A DNA stretch of 64,000 bases from Streptomyces sp. Je 1-332 (GTDB lineage: Bacteria; Actinomycetota; Actinomycetes; Streptomycetales; Streptomycetaceae), in NCBI RefSeq assembly GCF_040730185.1, contig NZ_CP160402.1, positions 2,914,001-2,978,000 of the forward strand, given 5' to 3'. The first letter of the stretch is position 1; every line of letters begins with the position of its first letter. A program made the translations under genes and the position numbers. Of the stretch, positions 50,063 to 62,600 are shown in pieces. The notes under the pieces were generated by a model that did no database searches, had not been told where the DNA came from, and saw only the letters and a list, made by a program, of their open reading frames with translations.

Positions 50063-51280
50063 ATGGCTACAGCAACCGGCAGAGCCGGGATACGCGCCCT
50101 GTTACCGAAGTTGAGGCTCCTGTTCCTGACGATCGCCCTCGGCCTGATCTCCTCCGGAACCCTCACGGCACCGGCAGCGGCGGCCCCCGCTCACGCCGCC
50201 TCCGGATGGCAGCCCGCACAGGCCCCGGACGCCGCCCGGGGCTTCAGTTCGTTCGTGCCGTTCGGCGGCGGCTCCGCGGTCGCCCGCAGCAGTGTGCAGA
50301 CGAGCAGCACCTGCCTGCCCTGCGAGTACGACCACTCCCTGTGGAGCAGGCAGGACGGCGCCGCCGCATGGCGCGCGGTCCCGCTGCCGGCCGGCGTCTC
50401 GACCGACGTCCTGGCCGGCACCGCGCCGGACGACGCGTGGGGCTTGGGCCGCAACGACCGCGGCTACTTCAGCGCGCACCACTGGAACGGCTCGGTGTGG
50501 ACCGACCGGACCTACCCCGACCTGGAGATCCTGGCTGCCCGTGCGACGTCGCGCGGCACCCTCTGGGCGGTCGGCAGCTACCGCGGCGCGGGTGACGCGA
50601 CGATCCCCGGGGCGGTCGCCCGCTGGGACGGGACCAAGTGGTCCCTGACGCAGCTGCCCGTCCAGAACCACTGGACCAGCCTCAAGGCGCTGCACGTGGT
50701 GTCCGAGAAGGACATCTGGGCCGTCGGCTCGACCACCGAGCGCACCCTGAACGGCCAGTCGCGACCGTATGCGGTGCACTGGGACGGCTCGTCCTGGACC
50801 GAGGTCGGGCTGCCGTCCGTCTCGGCCCTCTCGGGCAGCGCCAACGCGGTCACCACCGGCCCGAACGGCGAGGTGTGGATCGGCGGCATCGACCGCAACC
50901 CGTGGGCGGACAACGGCTCGGGTCCGCCCAAGGCCTTCGCACTGCGGCGCAGCGGCACCGAGTGGAAACTGACGTTCGTCCCCGCCGTCCAGGCGACCGG
51001 TGACGAGAGCAAGGACAACCTCGCCGTGCGGGCCCTGGCCTTCCACGACGGGCAGTTGCTGGCCGGGCTCACCGCGCACGAGAGCAAGAACCAGGCCCTC
51101 GCCCGCTGGACCGGCACGCGCTGGGAGCCGGTTCCCGGACCGGGGGCGGGGACGTTCTCCGAGGTGTCCGCGCTGACCAGCACGGCGGACGGGACGCTGT
51201 GGGCCAGTGGCCTGCACTCCCCGCGCCATCAGTACAAGGGATACGCCGCTTCGCTCGCTCCGGGGGCGGATGCCGACTGA
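50063..51280 (+). CDS. Secreted beta-propeller-like protein
   Basis: A 405-residue exported protein. Signal peptide about residues 1-43 ('LRLLFLTIALGLISSGTLTAPAAAAPAHA'). The mature part has recurring Trp-containing blades: 'DDAWGLGRNDRGYFSAHHWNGSVW', 'GTLWAVGSY', 'KDIWAVGSTTERTLNGQ', 'GEVWIGGIDRNPW', 'GTLWASGLHSP', about 45-60 residues apart, as in beta-propellers. A CxxC ('STCLPCEYDH') is near the N-terminus. Function unknown. ATG 50063 preferred to GTG 50054. Convergent with the alpha/beta hydrolase. Confidence 0.75.
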   Translation: MATATGRAGIRALLPKLRLLFLTIALGLISSGTLTAPAAAAPAHAASGWQPAQAPDAARGFSSFVPFGGGSAVARSSVQTSSTCLPCEYDHSLWSRQDGAAAWRAVPLPAGVSTDVLAGTAPDDAWGLGRNDRGYFSAHHWNGSVWTDRTYPDLEILAARATSRGTLWAVGSYRGAGDATIPGAVARWDGTKWSLTQLPVQNHWTSLKALHVVSEKDIWAVGSTTERTLNGQSRPYAVHWDGSSWTEVGLPSVSALSGSANAVTTGPNGEVWIGGIDRNPWADNGSGPPKAFALRRSGTEWKLTFVPAVQATGDESKDNLAVRALAFHDGQLLAGLTAHESKNQALARWTGTRWEPVPGPGAGTFSEVSALTSTADGTLWASGLHSPRHQYKGYAASLAPGADAD

Positions 51281-51303
51281 CCGTACGGCCGGAACGCGGG
51301 GAT

Positions 51304-51330
51304 AGGGGAGGCGCCGGTGGCGCCTCCCCT
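51304..51330. terminator. Bidirectional hairpin terminator
   Basis: A 12-bp perfect stem (AGGGGAGGCGCC at 51304-51315 and GGCGCCTCCCCT at 51319-51330) with a 3-nt loop, between the secreted protein gene and the convergent hydrolase gene. Confidence 0.88.
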
Positions 51331-51350
51331 CAGAGTGCGAAGAAGTCCGC

Positions 51351-52151
51351 TCAGAGTGCGAAGAAGTCCACGATCGCCTTGTTCACGCCTGCCGGGTCCT
51401 CCAGGTAGCCGTAGTGGCCGCAGTCGGGCATCAGGGTGAACTCGGCGCCCGGGATGGCGTCGGCGACCTCGCGGCCCAGGTGCGGCGGGGTGATCAGGTC
51501 GTCGGCGAAGGACATCACCAGGGTGGGGACGCGGATGCCGCGGTAGGCGGCGAGCCGGTCGTCCATGTTGCTGATGTCCATCTGGGCGCGCTGGCCGGGA
51601 CCGGCCGGTGGTGAGAGCTCGAACAGGTCGAGCCAGTCGGCCATGTCCCTGTCGTCGTTCAGTGTCCGCGGGGACAGGGACTTCAGGGCGCGCAGCACAG
51701 CGGCGTACTCGGCGGGCAGCCGCACCCCGGAGTCGTGCAGTGCGATCTCGGCGCGGGTGAGCCGTGCGCGCAGCACGTCGGTGCGGCCGCGCGTGGCCAT
51801 CAGGACGGCCTGGCGGACCAGCTCAGGGCGGGCCAGGGCGAGTTCCTGGGTGACGAACGCGCCCATCGAGGTGCCCACGACACGGCACGGGCCGATGCCG
51901 AGGCGCTCGATGAGCCCCGCCACGTCGTCCACCATGTCCTGGAGGGTGAAGCCCTCCGGGCACTCGGAGGTCGGCGGGATGCCGCGGTTGTCGAAGGTGA
52001 TCACGCGGTGTCCCGCGGCGGTGAGCGCGGGCACCTGGTGCAGCTCCCAGACCGTGCGGCCGCCGCCGGTGCCCTGGATGAGCACCACGGGGTCGCCCTG
52101 CCCGGTGTCCTGGTAGTTGAGTCGGATTCCGTTCACCGGGATGACCGGCAT
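51351..52151 (-). CDS. Alpha/beta-fold hydrolase
   Basis: A 266-residue alpha/beta hydrolase. Oxyanion region 'VLIQGTGGGRTVWELHQ', nucleophile elbow 'VVGTSMGAFVTQELAL' (Ser about 94), acid 'MSFADDLITPP' (about 213) and His 'MPDCGHYGYLEDP' (about 244). Last gene of the minus-strand run after NRPS and MbtH, so it may be a type II thioesterase-like or tailoring hydrolase of the peptide pathway; sequence alone does not decide. A 21-bp tandem duplication repeats its final codons and stop just downstream. Confidence 0.87.
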   Translation of the reverse strand: MPVIPVNGIRLNYQDTGQGDPVVLIQGTGGGRTVWELHQVPALTAAGHRVITFDNRGIPPTSECPEGFTLQDMVDDVAGLIERLGIGPCRVVGTSMGAFVTQELALARPELVRQAVLMATRGRTDVLRARLTRAEIALHDSGVRLPAEYAAVLRALKSLSPRTLNDDRDMADWLDLFELSPPAGPGQRAQMDISNMDDRLAAYRGIRVPTLVMSFADDLITPPHLGREVADAIPGAEFTLMPDCGHYGYLEDPAGVNKAIVDFFAL

Positions 52152-52236
52152 GTCTCATGTCTCCCTGGTCGTGCCGGCGGCCCGCCGGCCGGGCGGGTGT
52201 GCCGGCGGGCGGGCCGCATGACTGCGCGCGGCGGCG

Positions 52237-52464
52237 TCAGGCCGCGGCGCCCGAGCCCTCCATGGACGCGATCAGGCTCTTGGGGCGCAGGTCGGTCCAG
52301 TTGGCGTTGATGTACTCCAGGGCCGCCTCGCGGGTGCTCTCCCCCAGGGCGGTGCTCCATCCGGACGGGATCTCGACGAAGGCCGGCCACAGCGAGTGCT
52401 GCCCCTCGTCGTTGACGAGCACGAGGTAGGTGCCCTCGGGGTCCTCGAAGGGATTGCTGCTCAT
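52237..52464 (-). CDS. MbtH-family protein
   Basis: A 75-residue MbtH-like protein, which binds and activates NRPS adenylation domains. It has the family pattern '[20 protein letters not shown]', '[13 protein letters not shown]' and '[17 protein letters not shown]' with the conserved Trp residues. ATG 52464 has an AGGAG site. Placed 65 bp after the NRPS stop in the same orientation, so it is expected to serve the two NRPS proteins. Confidence 0.96.
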   Translation of the reverse strand: MSSNPFEDPEGTYLVLVNDEGQHSLWPAFVEIPSGWSTALGESTREAALEYINANWTDLRPKSLIASMEGSGAAA

Positions 52465-52529
52465 TCGATTGCTCCTTCTGGAGAGACTAGAGAAATGCGA
52501 ATCCGATTCCGCGGGTTGCGCGCGGTCTT

Positions 52530-55500
52530 TTACAAGTGATCGGCGAGGAGATTGCCGATGCGGGCCACGTGCCGGGCATCCGTCATCAGATTTCCGTGCG
52601 TCGAGTCTATAGCCCGGACATCGACGGTTCCGCCGACAAAGGATTGCCACAAGTTGACATCCAGGCGGTCGGATCTGTCGGCGTCCGACTTTCGGTCGGC
52701 GGAGATGAAGAGGACGTCGCCGTCGAAGAAATCCGGCTCGAATTTGCGCATGATCCGGACATTGTTCACGTATACATCCTTGAGCGCCAGCATGTCCTGC
52801 GCCTCCAGGTGCGCAAGGGCCTGGTTTCCGGTCTGCAGGAACTCCCGGAAACGCAGCAGGACCGCTTCCTGGTCTGCTATGAGATCGGCCATCTCGAACT
52901 CGAACCCCATGGCCTGCATGTTGTGCGCGACGACCTCGTGCTCCACCGGGTCGGAGGTGTCGGCGTCGGCGTTCGGCGGATAGGCGTCGAGCACGGCGAG
53001 CAGGCCCACCTCCTCGCCGTCGGCGCGCAGCCGGGTGGCCAGGGCGTGCGCGGACAGACCGCCGAAGGACCAGCCCGCGAGCCGGTAGGGGCCGTGCGGC
53101 TGTACCGCGCGGATCTGGGCGAGGTAGTCCTCGACCATCTCGTCCATGGTGGCGGGCAGTCGGCCCTCCCCGTCAAGGCCGCGCGCCTGGACGCCGTAGA
53201 CGGGCACGTCCGGGCCGATGTGCCGGACCAGGCCCGAGTAGCACCAGCTGAAGCCGCCACCGGGGTGCAGGCAGAACAGCGGGGCGGCCGAGCCGCGCGC
53301 CCGCAGGGGCAGCAGCACCCCGGTCGAGGCACGGCCCTCGGTGACCGTGCCGCCGGCCAGGACGGCGGCGATGGCGGCCGGGGTCGGCGCCTCGAAGACG
53401 GTACGCACGGGCAGTTCGACGCCCAGGTCCTCGCGGATGCGTCCGACGAGCCGGGCGGCGAGGAAGGAGTGTCCGCCGAGCTCGAAGAAGTCGTCCTCGG
53501 CCCTGGCCCGGTCCACGCCGAGCACCTCGGCGAACAGGGCGCACAGCGTGTGCTCCTCGGGCGTCACGGGCTCCCTGCCGCCGCCCGCCGCGTAGGCCGG
53601 CGCCGGGAGCGCGGCCCGGTCCAGCTTGCCGTTGGGCGTCAAGGGCAGCGCGTCGAGGGTGACGAACGCGGCGGGCACCATGTGGTCGGGCAGCCGCCCC
53701 GCCACGCGGGTCCGCAGCTCGCCGTCGGCGGGCTGTCCCGCGGGCACCACATAGCCGACGAGCCGCCGGTCCCCCGGCCGGTCCTCGCGCACGACCACGG
53801 CGGCCTGCGCCACGTCCGGCTCCGCGGTGAGCGCGGCCTCGATCTCGCCGGGTTCGATGCGGAAGCCGCGGATCTTCACCTGGGTGTCGGCCCGGCCCAG
53901 GTAGACCAGTTGCCCCTCGCCGGTGAAGCGGGCCAGGTCACCGGTGCGGTACATGCGGGCGCCGGCGGGGCCGTACGGGTCGGCGACGAACCGTTCCGCG
54001 GTCAGCCCGGGACGGCCGTGGTAGCCGCGGGCCAGGGCGGCGCCCGCGATGTACAGCTCTCCCGCGACGCCGGGCGGCACCGGGGCCAGCCAGGGGTCCA
54101 GGACACGCACGGCGGTGTTGGCGACGGGGATGCCGATGGGCGGCGCCCCCTCGTCCCACTCCTCGGTCCTGACGGGAAGCTGATGTGCCGTCACCACGTG
54201 GGTCTCAGCGGGCCCGTAGTGGTTGTGCAGCCGTCGCCCCTCCCCCGCGGCGCAGAAGACGCGGATGGCTCCGTGCGGGGTGAGCGCCTCGCCGGCCTGC
54301 ACCAGGTCGGTGAGGTCGGGCAGGGTCAGGCCCTGGGCGTTCGCGGCCTCGCAGACCGCGTCGACGACGAGGTTGGGCGCGTACAGCTCCTGGACGCGGG
54401 CGTCCTGGAGCCAGCGCGCGAGCCGGGCCGGATCGCGCCGCACGTCCTCGGAGCAGACCACCAGAGTCTTGCCGGAGAGCAGCGCGGAGAGGATCTCCTG
54501 CACGGAGACGTCGAAGCTCACGGCGGTGAACTGCGCGACGCGGGTGCCCGGGCCGCCGGGGAGCGCCTCGTCGTGCCAGTCGAGCAGGTTGCCCAGGGCG
54601 CCCGCGGGCATCGCGACGCCCTTGGGGCGGCCGGTCGATCCCGAGGTGTAGATGACGTACGCCGGGTGGTCGGGGTGGTACGGCACGCTCAGGCGTCCAG
54701 CGCCGGATTCGGCCGCCTCCCGTTCCGCGGAGGGCTCGTCGACCACGAAGGTGCGGTCCTCCTGCCCGGCGGGCAGCACCTCGCGCACCGCGCGCGTGGT
54801 GAGGACGACGGAGGGGCAGGCGTCCTCCAGCATGTAGGCGATGCGGTCGGCCGGATACTCCGGGTCGAGGGGGAGATAGCCCGCTCCCGCCTTGCCTATC
54901 GCGATCAGGGCGGTGACCAGGTCGGCGGAGCGGGGCATGGCGACCGCGACCAGGCTCTCGGGGCCCGCGCCGCGGTCGGCGAGCAGCCGGGCCAGGCGGT
55001 CGGCGCGCGCGTCGAGTTCGGCGTAGGTCAGAGAGCCGTCCGGGGCCTCGACCGCCACCGCATCCGGGGTGTTCGCGGCGGCCTCCTCGAACCGGCCCGC
55101 CAACGAGCGCCGGGGGAAGGCGCGTTCGGTGGTGTTCCACTCGTGGAGGACCAACCGCCGTTCCGTGTCGGTGAGTACGGACATCTCACCGATCCGGCGC
55201 TTGGGATCGCCGGTCGCCTCGTCCAGGAACCGCAGCAGCCGCGCCACGAGCGCCTCGGCGGTGGACCGGTCGAACAGGTCGGTGCTGAACTCCAGGCCCG
55301 CGCCGAGCCCGGCGGGGGCGCCGTCGTCCGCGCGGCGCTCCGCGAAGGAGAACAGCAGGTCGAACTTGGCCGACGCGGTGTCGGACTCCACCGGCGCCAC
55401 CGTCAGGCCGGGCAGCTCGGGGCCCGACTGCGCGGACCTGTCGGTGTTGTTGAAGGTCAGCATGGTCTGGAAGAGCGGGTGCCGCACCAGCGAGCGGGCC

Positions 55501-58500
55501 GGGTTCAGCTCCTCCACCAGGCGCTCGAACGGCAGGTCCTGGTGGGCGTAGGCGGCCAGGTCCGACTCCCGTACCCGGGCGACCAGTTCGCGGAAGGTGG
55601 GGTTGCCCGACGTGTCGGTGCGCAGCACGAGCGTGTTGACGAAGAAGCCGACGAGGTCGTCCAAGGCGTCGTCGGTGCGGCCCGCGACGGGCGTGCCGAG
55701 CGGGATGTCGCTGCCCGCGCCGAGCCTGCTCAGGAGGGCCGCGACCGCCGCTTGCAGGACCATGAAGGGGCTGGACTGGGTGGCGCGGGACAGGTCGGTG
55801 ATCTTCTGGTGCAGCGGCCCGGGGACCTCGTACAGGACGCGGTCGCCGCGGTTCTCTGTGACGGGGGGCCGCGGCCGGTCGGCGGGCAGTGCCAGCTCGT
55901 CCGGGAGTCCGGCCAGCGCCTCCTTCCAGTAGGCCAGCTGGCGGGAGATGGGGCTGGTCTCGTCGTCCTCCGCTCCGAGGACGTGGCGCTGCCAGAGGCT
56001 GTAGTCGGCGTACTGCACGGGCAGCGGGGCCACGGCGGGCGCCTCGCCCTCGCGCCGGGCCGCGTAGGCGCCGGTGAGGTCGCGCGCCAGGAGCGGCACC
56101 GACCAGCCGTCGCCCGCGATGTGGTGGATCACCAGGAGCAGTACGTGTTCCCGCTCCCCCGTGCCGAACAGCCAGGCGCGCAACGGCACTTCGGTGCCGA
56201 GGTCGAAGGCGTGGCGTGCGGCCTTCGCGAGGTGCCCGGGCAGCTCCGCGGGGCTCACGCCGGGCACGGAGGTCAGTTCGGGCCGGGCCCGGTCGCCGTC
56301 GAGGACGATCTGGTAGGGGCCGTCTGCGTCCTCGGCGAACACGGTGCGCAGGACCTCGTGCCGCCGTGCCACGTCCGCGAGCGCGGCGCGCAGCGCCGTC
56401 TCGTCGAGGTCGCCGGTGAGGCGCAGCGCGAAGGGGATGTTGTACGTCGCGCTGGGGCCCTCGAAGCGGTTCAGGAACCAGAGCCTGCGCTGGGCGAAGG
56501 AGGCGGGCACCCGCTCGGGCCGCGGGTCGGCGGGCTCCAGGGCCACGCGGGCGCCGCCGGCCTCCGTGAGCGCCCGTCCGAGCGCGGCGACCGTGGGCGC
56601 CTCGAAGAGCCCGCGGATGGCCAGTTCGGCGCCGAGGACCGAGCGGACGCGGCTGACCAGGCGGGTGGCGAGCAGCGAGTGGCCGCCCAGTTCGAAGAAG
56701 TCGTCGTCGATGCCCACGGACGGCACTCCGAGCAGCTCCGCGAACAGGCCGCACAGGATCTCCTCCTGCGGGGTGCGCGGGGCGCGCCCGGTGGTGCCCG
56801 CGCCGAAGTCGGGGTCGGGCAGCGCCGCCCTGTCCACCTTGGCGTTGCCGGTGAGCGGCAGCGCGTCGAGGACGAGGTAGGCGGACGGGACCATGTAGTC
56901 GGGCAGTTCGGCGGCGGCGTGGGCGCGCAGTTGTGCCGGGGCCGGGGAGGCGCCCTGCGCCGGGACGACGTAGGCGACGACGCGCTTGTCGCCGGGCCTT
57001 GCCTCGCGGACGGTGACGACGGTCTGGCCCACGGCCGGGTGGGCGCCCAGCACGGACTCGATCTCGCCGAGTTCGATGCGGAAGCCACGGATCTTCACCT
57101 GTGCGTCGGCACGCCCGATGTAGTCCAGGGTGCCCTCGGTGTTCCACCGCACCACGTCGCCGGTGCGGTACATGCGGGTGCCCGCGGGGCCGTGCGGGTC
57201 GGCCACGAAACGCTCGGCGGTCAGGCCCGCACGTCGCCAGTAGCCGCGGGCGAGCCCGGCGCCGGCGATGTACAGCTCGCCGGTCGCACCGGCGGGCACC
57301 GGACGCAGGGAACCGTCCAGGACTCGCAGCGCGGTGTTGTCCAGGGCCGTGCCGATGGGCATGGCGGCCGGCACGTCGGAGCCCGCGGGCAGCGCGTGCC
57401 GCACGGCGAACGTCGTCGTCTCGGTGGGCCCGTAGCCGTCGACGACCGTGAGGTCGGGACAGGCCGCCATGGCCCGGCGCACGGAGGCGGCGGGGACGAC
57501 GTCGCCGCCGGTCCACACCTCCCGTACGCCGCGGAGGTGTTCGGGCGCCTCGTCGGCGATGAGCTGGAAGAGTCCCGAGGTGAGCCACAGGGCGCTCACT
57601 TCGTGCTCGACGAGGAGCTTGCCGAGCGTGTCGGCGTCCAGGTCGCCGGCCGGGGCGACGACGGCGGTGCCGCCGGACAGGAGCGGCACCCACATCTCGT
57701 AGGTGGAGGCGTCGAACGCGTGCGGCGAGTGGACGAGGGTCCGGGCGTGCGCGCCGCCGGCGAACGAGCGGTCGTGGGCGAGTTCGACGACGTCCCGGTG
57801 GGTGACGGCGACGCCCTTGGGAGTGCCGGTGGATCCCGAGGTGTGCATGACGTAGGCGAGCTGGTCAGCGGCGATGGACACGTCGGGCGCGCTCACGGGC
57901 GTCACGTGGTCGCCGTCGCCGTCGCCGGTCAGCAGCACGGTGGCGCCCGTCCCCGCGGCCCGTCCGTGGTTCGCCGCGTCGGCGAGGACGAGGGTCACGC
58001 CCGCACGGGCGAGGGTCTGCCGCAGCCGCTCGTCGGGGTCCGTGTGGCGCATCGGGACATAGGCGCCGCCCGCCTTGAGGATGCCGAGGACGGCGACGAC
58101 CAGCTCCGCGGAGCGTTCCATGAGCAGGGCGACCGGCGTCTCGGGGCGTACTCCGGCCTCGATGAGGCGGTGGGCCAGCCGGTCGGACAGGGCGTCGAGG
58201 TCGGCGTAGTCGAGGGATGTCCCGCCGCAGCGGACGGCCTCGGCGTGCGGGGTGCCGGCGGCCCGGGCGCGGAACGCCTCGGGCAGGGTCGTCACCGGCA
58301 CGTCCGTGGTGGCGCCGCGGCCCAGTTCCAGTGCGGCGCGCCGCTCCTGCGGGCAGAGCGCGTCGAGCCGCCCCAGGGGCAGTTCGGGGGCACGGGCCAC
58401 GGACTCCAGGACGCGGACGAGGCGGTCCATGACGGCCCGGGCGAGATCGGGCGCGATCAGGTCGGGCTGGTGGTCGATGCGCAGGCGCAGACCGCCGCGT

Positions 58501-59675
58501 CCGACGGCGACGAACGCCAGGGGGTAGTGGGTGGCGTCGCGGTTGCGGGCGGCGGTGACGGTCAGGCCGCGGAAACCGCCGGGCTCGTCGTCCTCGGCGC
58601 CGATGTCGGTCGGGTAGTTCTCGAACACCATGGTGGTGTCGAAGAGTTCACCGGCTCCGGCCAGCCGCTGCACCTCCGCGAGGCCCAGCTGCTGGTGTGC
58701 CTGCAGCCGGGTCTGCTCGTCCTGTACCCGGCGCACCATGGCCAGGAGCGGCTCGTCGGGGCGCAGCCGCACCCGCACGGGCAGCGTGTTGATGAACAGA
58801 CCCACCATGGTCTCGATCCCGGCGAGCTCCGGGGGCCGTCCGGAGACGGTCGTGCCGAACACCACGTCGTCGCGTCCGGTGAGGCCGCCGACGACGACCG
58901 CCCAGGCGCCCTGTACCAGGGAGTTGAGGGTCAGGGCACGGTCCCGCACGAGCGCCGACAGCTTCTCGTACGTCGCCTGGTCGACCTCGGCCTCCAGGCG
59001 GCCGGGGACCTGCGGGGTGCGTTCGCCGTGCCGCTGCGCGACGAGCGTGGGCCCGTCGAGCCCGGCCAGGGTCTCGCGCCAGGCCGTCAGGGCGGCTTGG
59101 CGGTCCTGCTGGGCCAGCCACTGGAGGTAGTCGCGGAAGGGCCTGACCTTCGGCAGTCCGCTGTCGTCGCCCTTGGTCGCGTACAGCTTGAGCAGTTCGC
59201 GCACCAGCATCGGCTTGGACCAGCCGTCGAGCAGGATGTGGTGGTTGGTCAGGACGAACCGGAAGCGGTGGGTTCCGAGCCGCATCAGGGTGAACCGCAT
59301 CAGCGGCGGCTTGGCCAGGTCGAACCTGCGCAGCCGGTCCTCTTCGAGAGCCCGGTCCGCGGCGGCCGCGCGCTCCTCCTCGGGATGGCCGGTGAGGTCG
59401 AGCTCCTCCCAGGGCAGGGCCACCTGGTGCGGGATCATCTGCACGGGCCGCTTCAGTCCCGCGTAGCGGAAGGCGGCGCGCAGGTTGGCGTGCCGGGCGA
59501 GCAGCGTGCGGCACGCGGCGCGCAGGGCGGCCGTGTCGAGGTCTCCTTCCAGGTCGATGGCCTGCTGCACCAGGTAGACGTCCGTGGCCGTCTCGTCGTA
59601 CACGCTGTGGAAGAGCAGACCTTCCTGCAGCGGTGCCAGCGGCAGAATGTCCTGAAGTCCGGACTGTGTCGCCAT
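52530..59675 (-). CDS. Two-module NRPS with terminal thioesterase: C-A-T-C-A-T-TE
   Basis: A 2381-residue nonribosomal peptide synthetase. Module 1: C domain starting '[13 protein letters not shown]' (D-to-L type) with '[10 protein letters not shown]' near 143; A domain with '[11 protein letters not shown]' near 607; T domain 'ELGGHSLLA' near 995. Module 2: C '[10 protein letters not shown]' near 1182; A with '[11 protein letters not shown]' near 1675; T '[10 protein letters not shown]' near 2065. TE with '[11 protein letters not shown]' near 2202 and His in '[10 protein letters not shown]'. Reading the ten specificity positions by hand gives DAYWWGGTFK (valine-like) for module 1 and DVQYVAHVVK (close to the proline code DVQLIAHVVK) for module 2. 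Start overlaps the upstream NRPS stop (TAATG). Confidence 0.93.
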   Translation of the reverse strand: MATQSGLQDILPLAPLQEGLLFHSVYDETATDVYLVQQAIDLEGDLDTAALRAACRTLLARHANLRAAFRYAGLKRPVQMIPHQVALPWEELDLTGHPEEERAAAADRALEEDRLRRFDLAKPPLMRFTLMRLGTHRFRFVLTNHHILLDGWSKPMLVRELLKLYATKGDDSGLPKVRPFRDYLQWLAQQDRQAALTAWRETLAGLDGPTLVAQRHGERTPQVPGRLEAEVDQATYEKLSALVRDRALTLNSLVQGAWAVVVGGLTGRDDVVFGTTVSGRPPELAGIETMVGLFINTLPVRVRLRPDEPLLAMVRRVQDEQTRLQAHQQLGLAEVQRLAGAGELFDTTMVFENYPTDIGAEDDEPGGFRGLTVTAARNRDATHYPLAFVAVGRGGLRLRIDHQPDLIAPDLARAVMDRLVRVLESVARAPELPLGRLDALCPQERRAALELGRGATTDVPVTTLPEAFRARAAGTPHAEAVRCGGTSLDYADLDALSDRLAHRLIEAGVRPETPVALLMERSAELVVAVLGILKAGGAYVPMRHTDPDERLRQTLARAGVTLVLADAANHGRAAGTGATVLLTGDGDGDHVTPVSAPDVSIAADQLAYVMHTSGSTGTPKGVAVTHRDVVELAHDRSFAGGAHARTLVHSPHAFDASTYEMWVPLLSGGTAVVAPAGDLDADTLGKLLVEHEVSALWLTSGLFQLIADEAPEHLRGVREVWTGGDVVPAASVRRAMAACPDLTVVDGYGPTETTTFAVRHALPAGSDVPAAMPIGTALDNTALRVLDGSLRPVPAGATGELYIAGAGLARGYWRRAGLTAERFVADPHGPAGTRMYRTGDVVRWNTEGTLDYIGRADAQVKIRGFRIELGEIESVLGAHPAVGQTVVTVREARPGDKRVVAYVVPAQGASPAPAQLRAHAAAELPDYMVPSAYLVLDALPLTGNAKVDRAALPDPDFGAGTTGRAPRTPQEEILCGLFAELLGVPSVGIDDDFFELGGHSLLATRLVSRVRSVLGAELAIRGLFEAPTVAALGRALTEAGGARVALEPADPRPERVPASFAQRRLWFLNRFEGPSATYNIPFALRLTGDLDETALRAALADVARRHEVLRTVFAEDADGPYQIVLDGDRARPELTSVPGVSPAELPGHLAKAARHAFDLGTEVPLRAWLFGTGEREHVLLLVIHHIAGDGWSVPLLARDLTGAYAARREGEAPAVAPLPVQYADYSLWQRHVLGAEDDETSPISRQLAYWKEALAGLPDELALPADRPRPPVTENRGDRVLYEVPGPLHQKITDLSRATQSSPFMVLQAAVAALLSRLGAGSDIPLGTPVAGRTDDALDDLVGFFVNTLVLRTDTSGNPTFRELVARVRESDLAAYAHQDLPFERLVEELNPARSLVRHPLFQTMLTFNNTDRSAQSGPELPGLTVAPVESDTASAKFDLLFSFAERRADDGAPAGLGAGLEFSTDLFDRSTAEALVARLLRFLDEATGDPKRRIGEMSVLTDTERRLVLHEWNTTERAFPRRSLAGRFEEAAANTPDAVAVEAPDGSLTYAELDARADRLARLLADRGAGPESLVAVAMPRSADLVTALIAIGKAGAGYLPLDPEYPADRIAYMLEDACPSVVLTTRAVREVLPAGQEDRTFVVDEPSAEREAAESGAGRLSVPYHPDHPAYVIYTSGSTGRPKGVAMPAGALGNLLDWHDEALPGGPGTRVAQFTAVSFDVSVQEILSALLSGKTLVVCSEDVRRDPARLARWLQDARVQELYAPNLVVDAVCEAANAQGLTLPDLTDLVQAGEALTPHGAIRVFCAAGEGRRLHNHYGPAETHVVTAHQLPVRTEEWDEGAPPIGIPVANTAVRVLDPWLAPVPPGVAGELYIAGAALARGYHGRPGLTAERFVADPYGPAGARMYRTGDLARFTGEGQLVYLGRADTQVKIRGFRIEPGEIEAALTAEPDVAQAAVVVREDRPGDRRLVGYVVPAGQPADGELRTRVAGRLPDHMVPAAFVTLDALPLTPNGKLDRAALPAPAYAAGGGREPVTPEEHTLCALFAEVLGVDRARAEDDFFELGGHSFLAARLVGRIREDLGVELPVRTVFEAPTPAAIAAVLAGGTVTEGRASTGVLLPLRARGSAAPLFCLHPGGGFSWCYSGLVRHIGPDVPVYGVQARGLDGEGRLPATMDEMVEDYLAQIRAVQPHGPYRLAGWSFGGLSAHALATRLRADGEEVGLLAVLDAYPPNADADTSDPVEHEVVAHNMQAMGFEFEMADLIADQEAVLLRFREFLQTGNQALAHLEAQDMLALKDVYVNNVRIMRKFEPDFFDGDVLFISADRKSDADRSDRLDVNLWQSFVGGTVDVRAIDSTHGNLMTDARHVARIGNLLADHL

Positions 59676-62600
59676 TACGACGTCCTCCACTCGTCTTCGA
59701 GCAATTCGATTTCGTTCTGGTCAAGGAGACTCAGCGACACGTCGGAGACGGTCAGGCCGCCGGCGTCGGGGCGTTCGGCGTGCGCCACGAGGGCTTCGAG
59801 GGCCTGGAACCACAGGTCGGCGAGTTCGCGCACGCCGCCCTCGTCGAGGATTCCCTCGGCCCAGGTCCAGGTCGCGGTCAGCTCGGGGCCGCTCGGCCCG
59901 TCGTTCGTACGGGCGTTGAGTTCGAGGGCGTGGGCGAGTGGGACCCGCGGGTCCGTGCCGCCGAGCCCGGCCGCGGTGGCGAGCACCGTCCAGTCGGGGA
60001 TGTCGGCGCTGCCCGCGTCCTCGGTGCCCGCGGTGGCGAAACGGCCCAGGTAGTTGAAGGCGACCTGGGGTGCGGGGAGCCCGGCGAAGCCGGCCGCGGT
60101 GGCGGGGTTGAGGTAGCGGGCCAGGCCGTAGCCCATGCCCTTGTCGGGCACCGACCGCAGCTGTTCCTTGACCTCCTTGACCGCTTCACCGGCCGTGGGG
60201 CCGCCCGCGAAGGCGTCGGCGAGGTCGCTGACGCCCGCGTCCAGACGTACGGGGTAGAGGTTGGTGAACCAGCCCACCGTCCGCGACAGGTCCGCGCCCT
60301 CCACGACCTGTTCCTCACGGCCGTGACCCTCCAGGTCCAGCAGCAGACCACTGCCGTTCCCGGCCCGCCAACGTGTCCAGGCGAGTGTGAACGCCGCGAG
60401 GAGCACGTCGTTCACCTCGGCGTTGAACACCGAGGGAACCCGCGTCAGGACCGCCTCCGTCACCGACACCGGCAGCGCCATGGCGACGTGCGCCGCGGTG
60501 GCGTACGTGTCCCGGGCCGGGTCGAGCGGCCGGTTGCCCAGGGTGGGTTCGGCGCCGCGCAGGACGCTCTGCCACCACGACGCCTCCGTGGACCGGGCCG
60601 GCCGGGCCGCCTCCTCGGTCAGGCGCTGGGACCAGCGGCGCAGCGAGGTGCCCACCGGCTGCAGCTCGGGCGTGCGGTCCGCGGCGAGGGCCGCATAGGC
60701 CTCCGCGAGGTCCGGGACGAGGATCCGCCAGGACACCCCGTCCACCACCAGGTGGTGGACGATGACGAGCAGTACGCCCGGCACCTGGGCCCCCCGGTCG
60801 AACCACACGACCTGGGCCAGGCTGCCCGTGGCCAAGTCGAGCCGCTCACGGGCGGCCTCGGTCTCCCTGCGGACAAGCTCCTGACGCGCGGCTTCGTCGA
60901 GACCTGCGGCCGACACCCGGCGCACGCGGGACGCGGCGTCCACCGTGCCCGGTTCGCGGATCTCCAGGCGCCACTCGGGCGCCGGCGTCAGCCGCGCCCG
61001 CAGCGCGTCGTGGTGGTCGAGCAGGGCCCCCACCGCCGAGACGAGGTGATCGTGCCGCAGGGACGCGGGCACCTGCACGAGGCGGGACTGGTTGAACTGG
61101 TCGGCGGGGCCGCCCCGTTCGAGGAACCACCGCTTGATCGGGGTGAGCGGCACCTCGCCGATGCCCGCACCCGCCTCCTCGGCCGGAGCGCCGGTCGCCT
61201 CCTGGACGACGTCGGCGAGCGCGGCCACCGTGCGGTGCTCGAAGACGTCCCGCACGGACAGTTCGAGTCCGGCCCTGCGGGCCCGGCTGACCAGCTGGAT
61301 CGACATGATGCTGTCGCCGCCCAGGTCGAAGAACCCGTCGTCGATGCCGACGTCGGCGAGGCCGAGGACATCGGCGAAGAGTCCGCACAGGGCCTTCTCG
61401 CGTTCGGAGCGCGGCCCGCGCCGGCTCGCGTCCTCGGAGCCGTACTCCGGCGCCGGAAGGGCGCGTCGGTCCAGCTTGCCGTTGAGGGTGAGCGGCAGTT
61501 CGTCCAGGACGACGACGGCCGACGGGACCATGTAGTCGGGCAGCGCGGCCGCGACATGGCCGCGCAGCTCGTCCGGGTCGGGGGCGCCCGCCGCCGCGAC
61601 GACGTATCCCACGAGCCGCTTGTCTCCGGGGCGGTCCTCGCGCAGGATCACCGCGGCCTGCGTCACGTCGGCGCGGCCCGCGAGCACCGCCTCGACCTCG
61701 CCGAGCTCGATGCGGAAGCCGCGCAGCTTGACCTGGTCGTCGACCCGGCCCGCGAACTCCAGGCGGCCGTCGGCGTGCCAGGACACCACGTCACCGGTGC
61801 GGTACATCCGCTCGCCGCCGCCCGCGAACGGGTCGGCCACGAAGCGCTGCGCCGTCAGGTCGCCGCGGCCCAGATAGCCGCGGGCCACGCCTGCGCCCGC
61901 GATGTACAGCTCGCCGTTGACGCCCGGCGCGACGGGCCGCAGCCGGTCGTCCAGGACGTACAGGCGGGTGTTCCACAGCGGGCGGCCGATCGGGACGACG
62001 GCCTCGGGCACCTCTTCGGGGGCGCGCAGCTGGTTGACCGCGGAGAACACGGTGGTCTCGGTGGGCCCGTACTCGTTGGCGACGACCGTGCCGGGGCAGG
62101 CCTCCAGGACGCGGCGCACCGCGACCGGCGACACGACGTCGCCGCCCGCCCAGATCTCCCGGACACCGCGGAAGCACGCGGGGTGCTCCTCGGCGAGGAC
62201 CCGGAAGAGCCCGGCGCTGACGAAGAGACCCGACACCTCCTGCCCGGCGATGGCCGCGGCCAGGTCGGCCGCGTCCAGGCGCCCAGCCGGGGCGACCACG
62301 ATGCGGCCGCCGGTCAGGAGCGGCGTCCAGATCTCGAAGGTGGAGGCGTCGAAGGCGTACGGGGAGTGCATGAGTACGCGCTCGTGGTTGCCGCGCCGCC
62401 AGTACTGGTCGCCCGCCAGGTGGACGACGTTGTGGTGGGTGTTGGCGACGCCCTTGGGGGTGCCCGTGGAGCCCGAGGTGTACATCACGTAGACGAGCTG
62501 TTCCGCGTCCGTGGCGATGCCAGGGTCGTCCTCCGGCCGGCCGATGATGTCGTGCCCGGGGCCGACGCGCAGCACCGGCGCCTGGACGGCGAAGCCCACG

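Noticed and set aside
52536..60053. A 2505-codon open frame on the plus strand across the NRPS genes
   Set aside because: It is the antisense shadow of the NRPS coding strand in high-GC DNA; it shows no protein motifs, while the minus strand carries complete NRPS domains.
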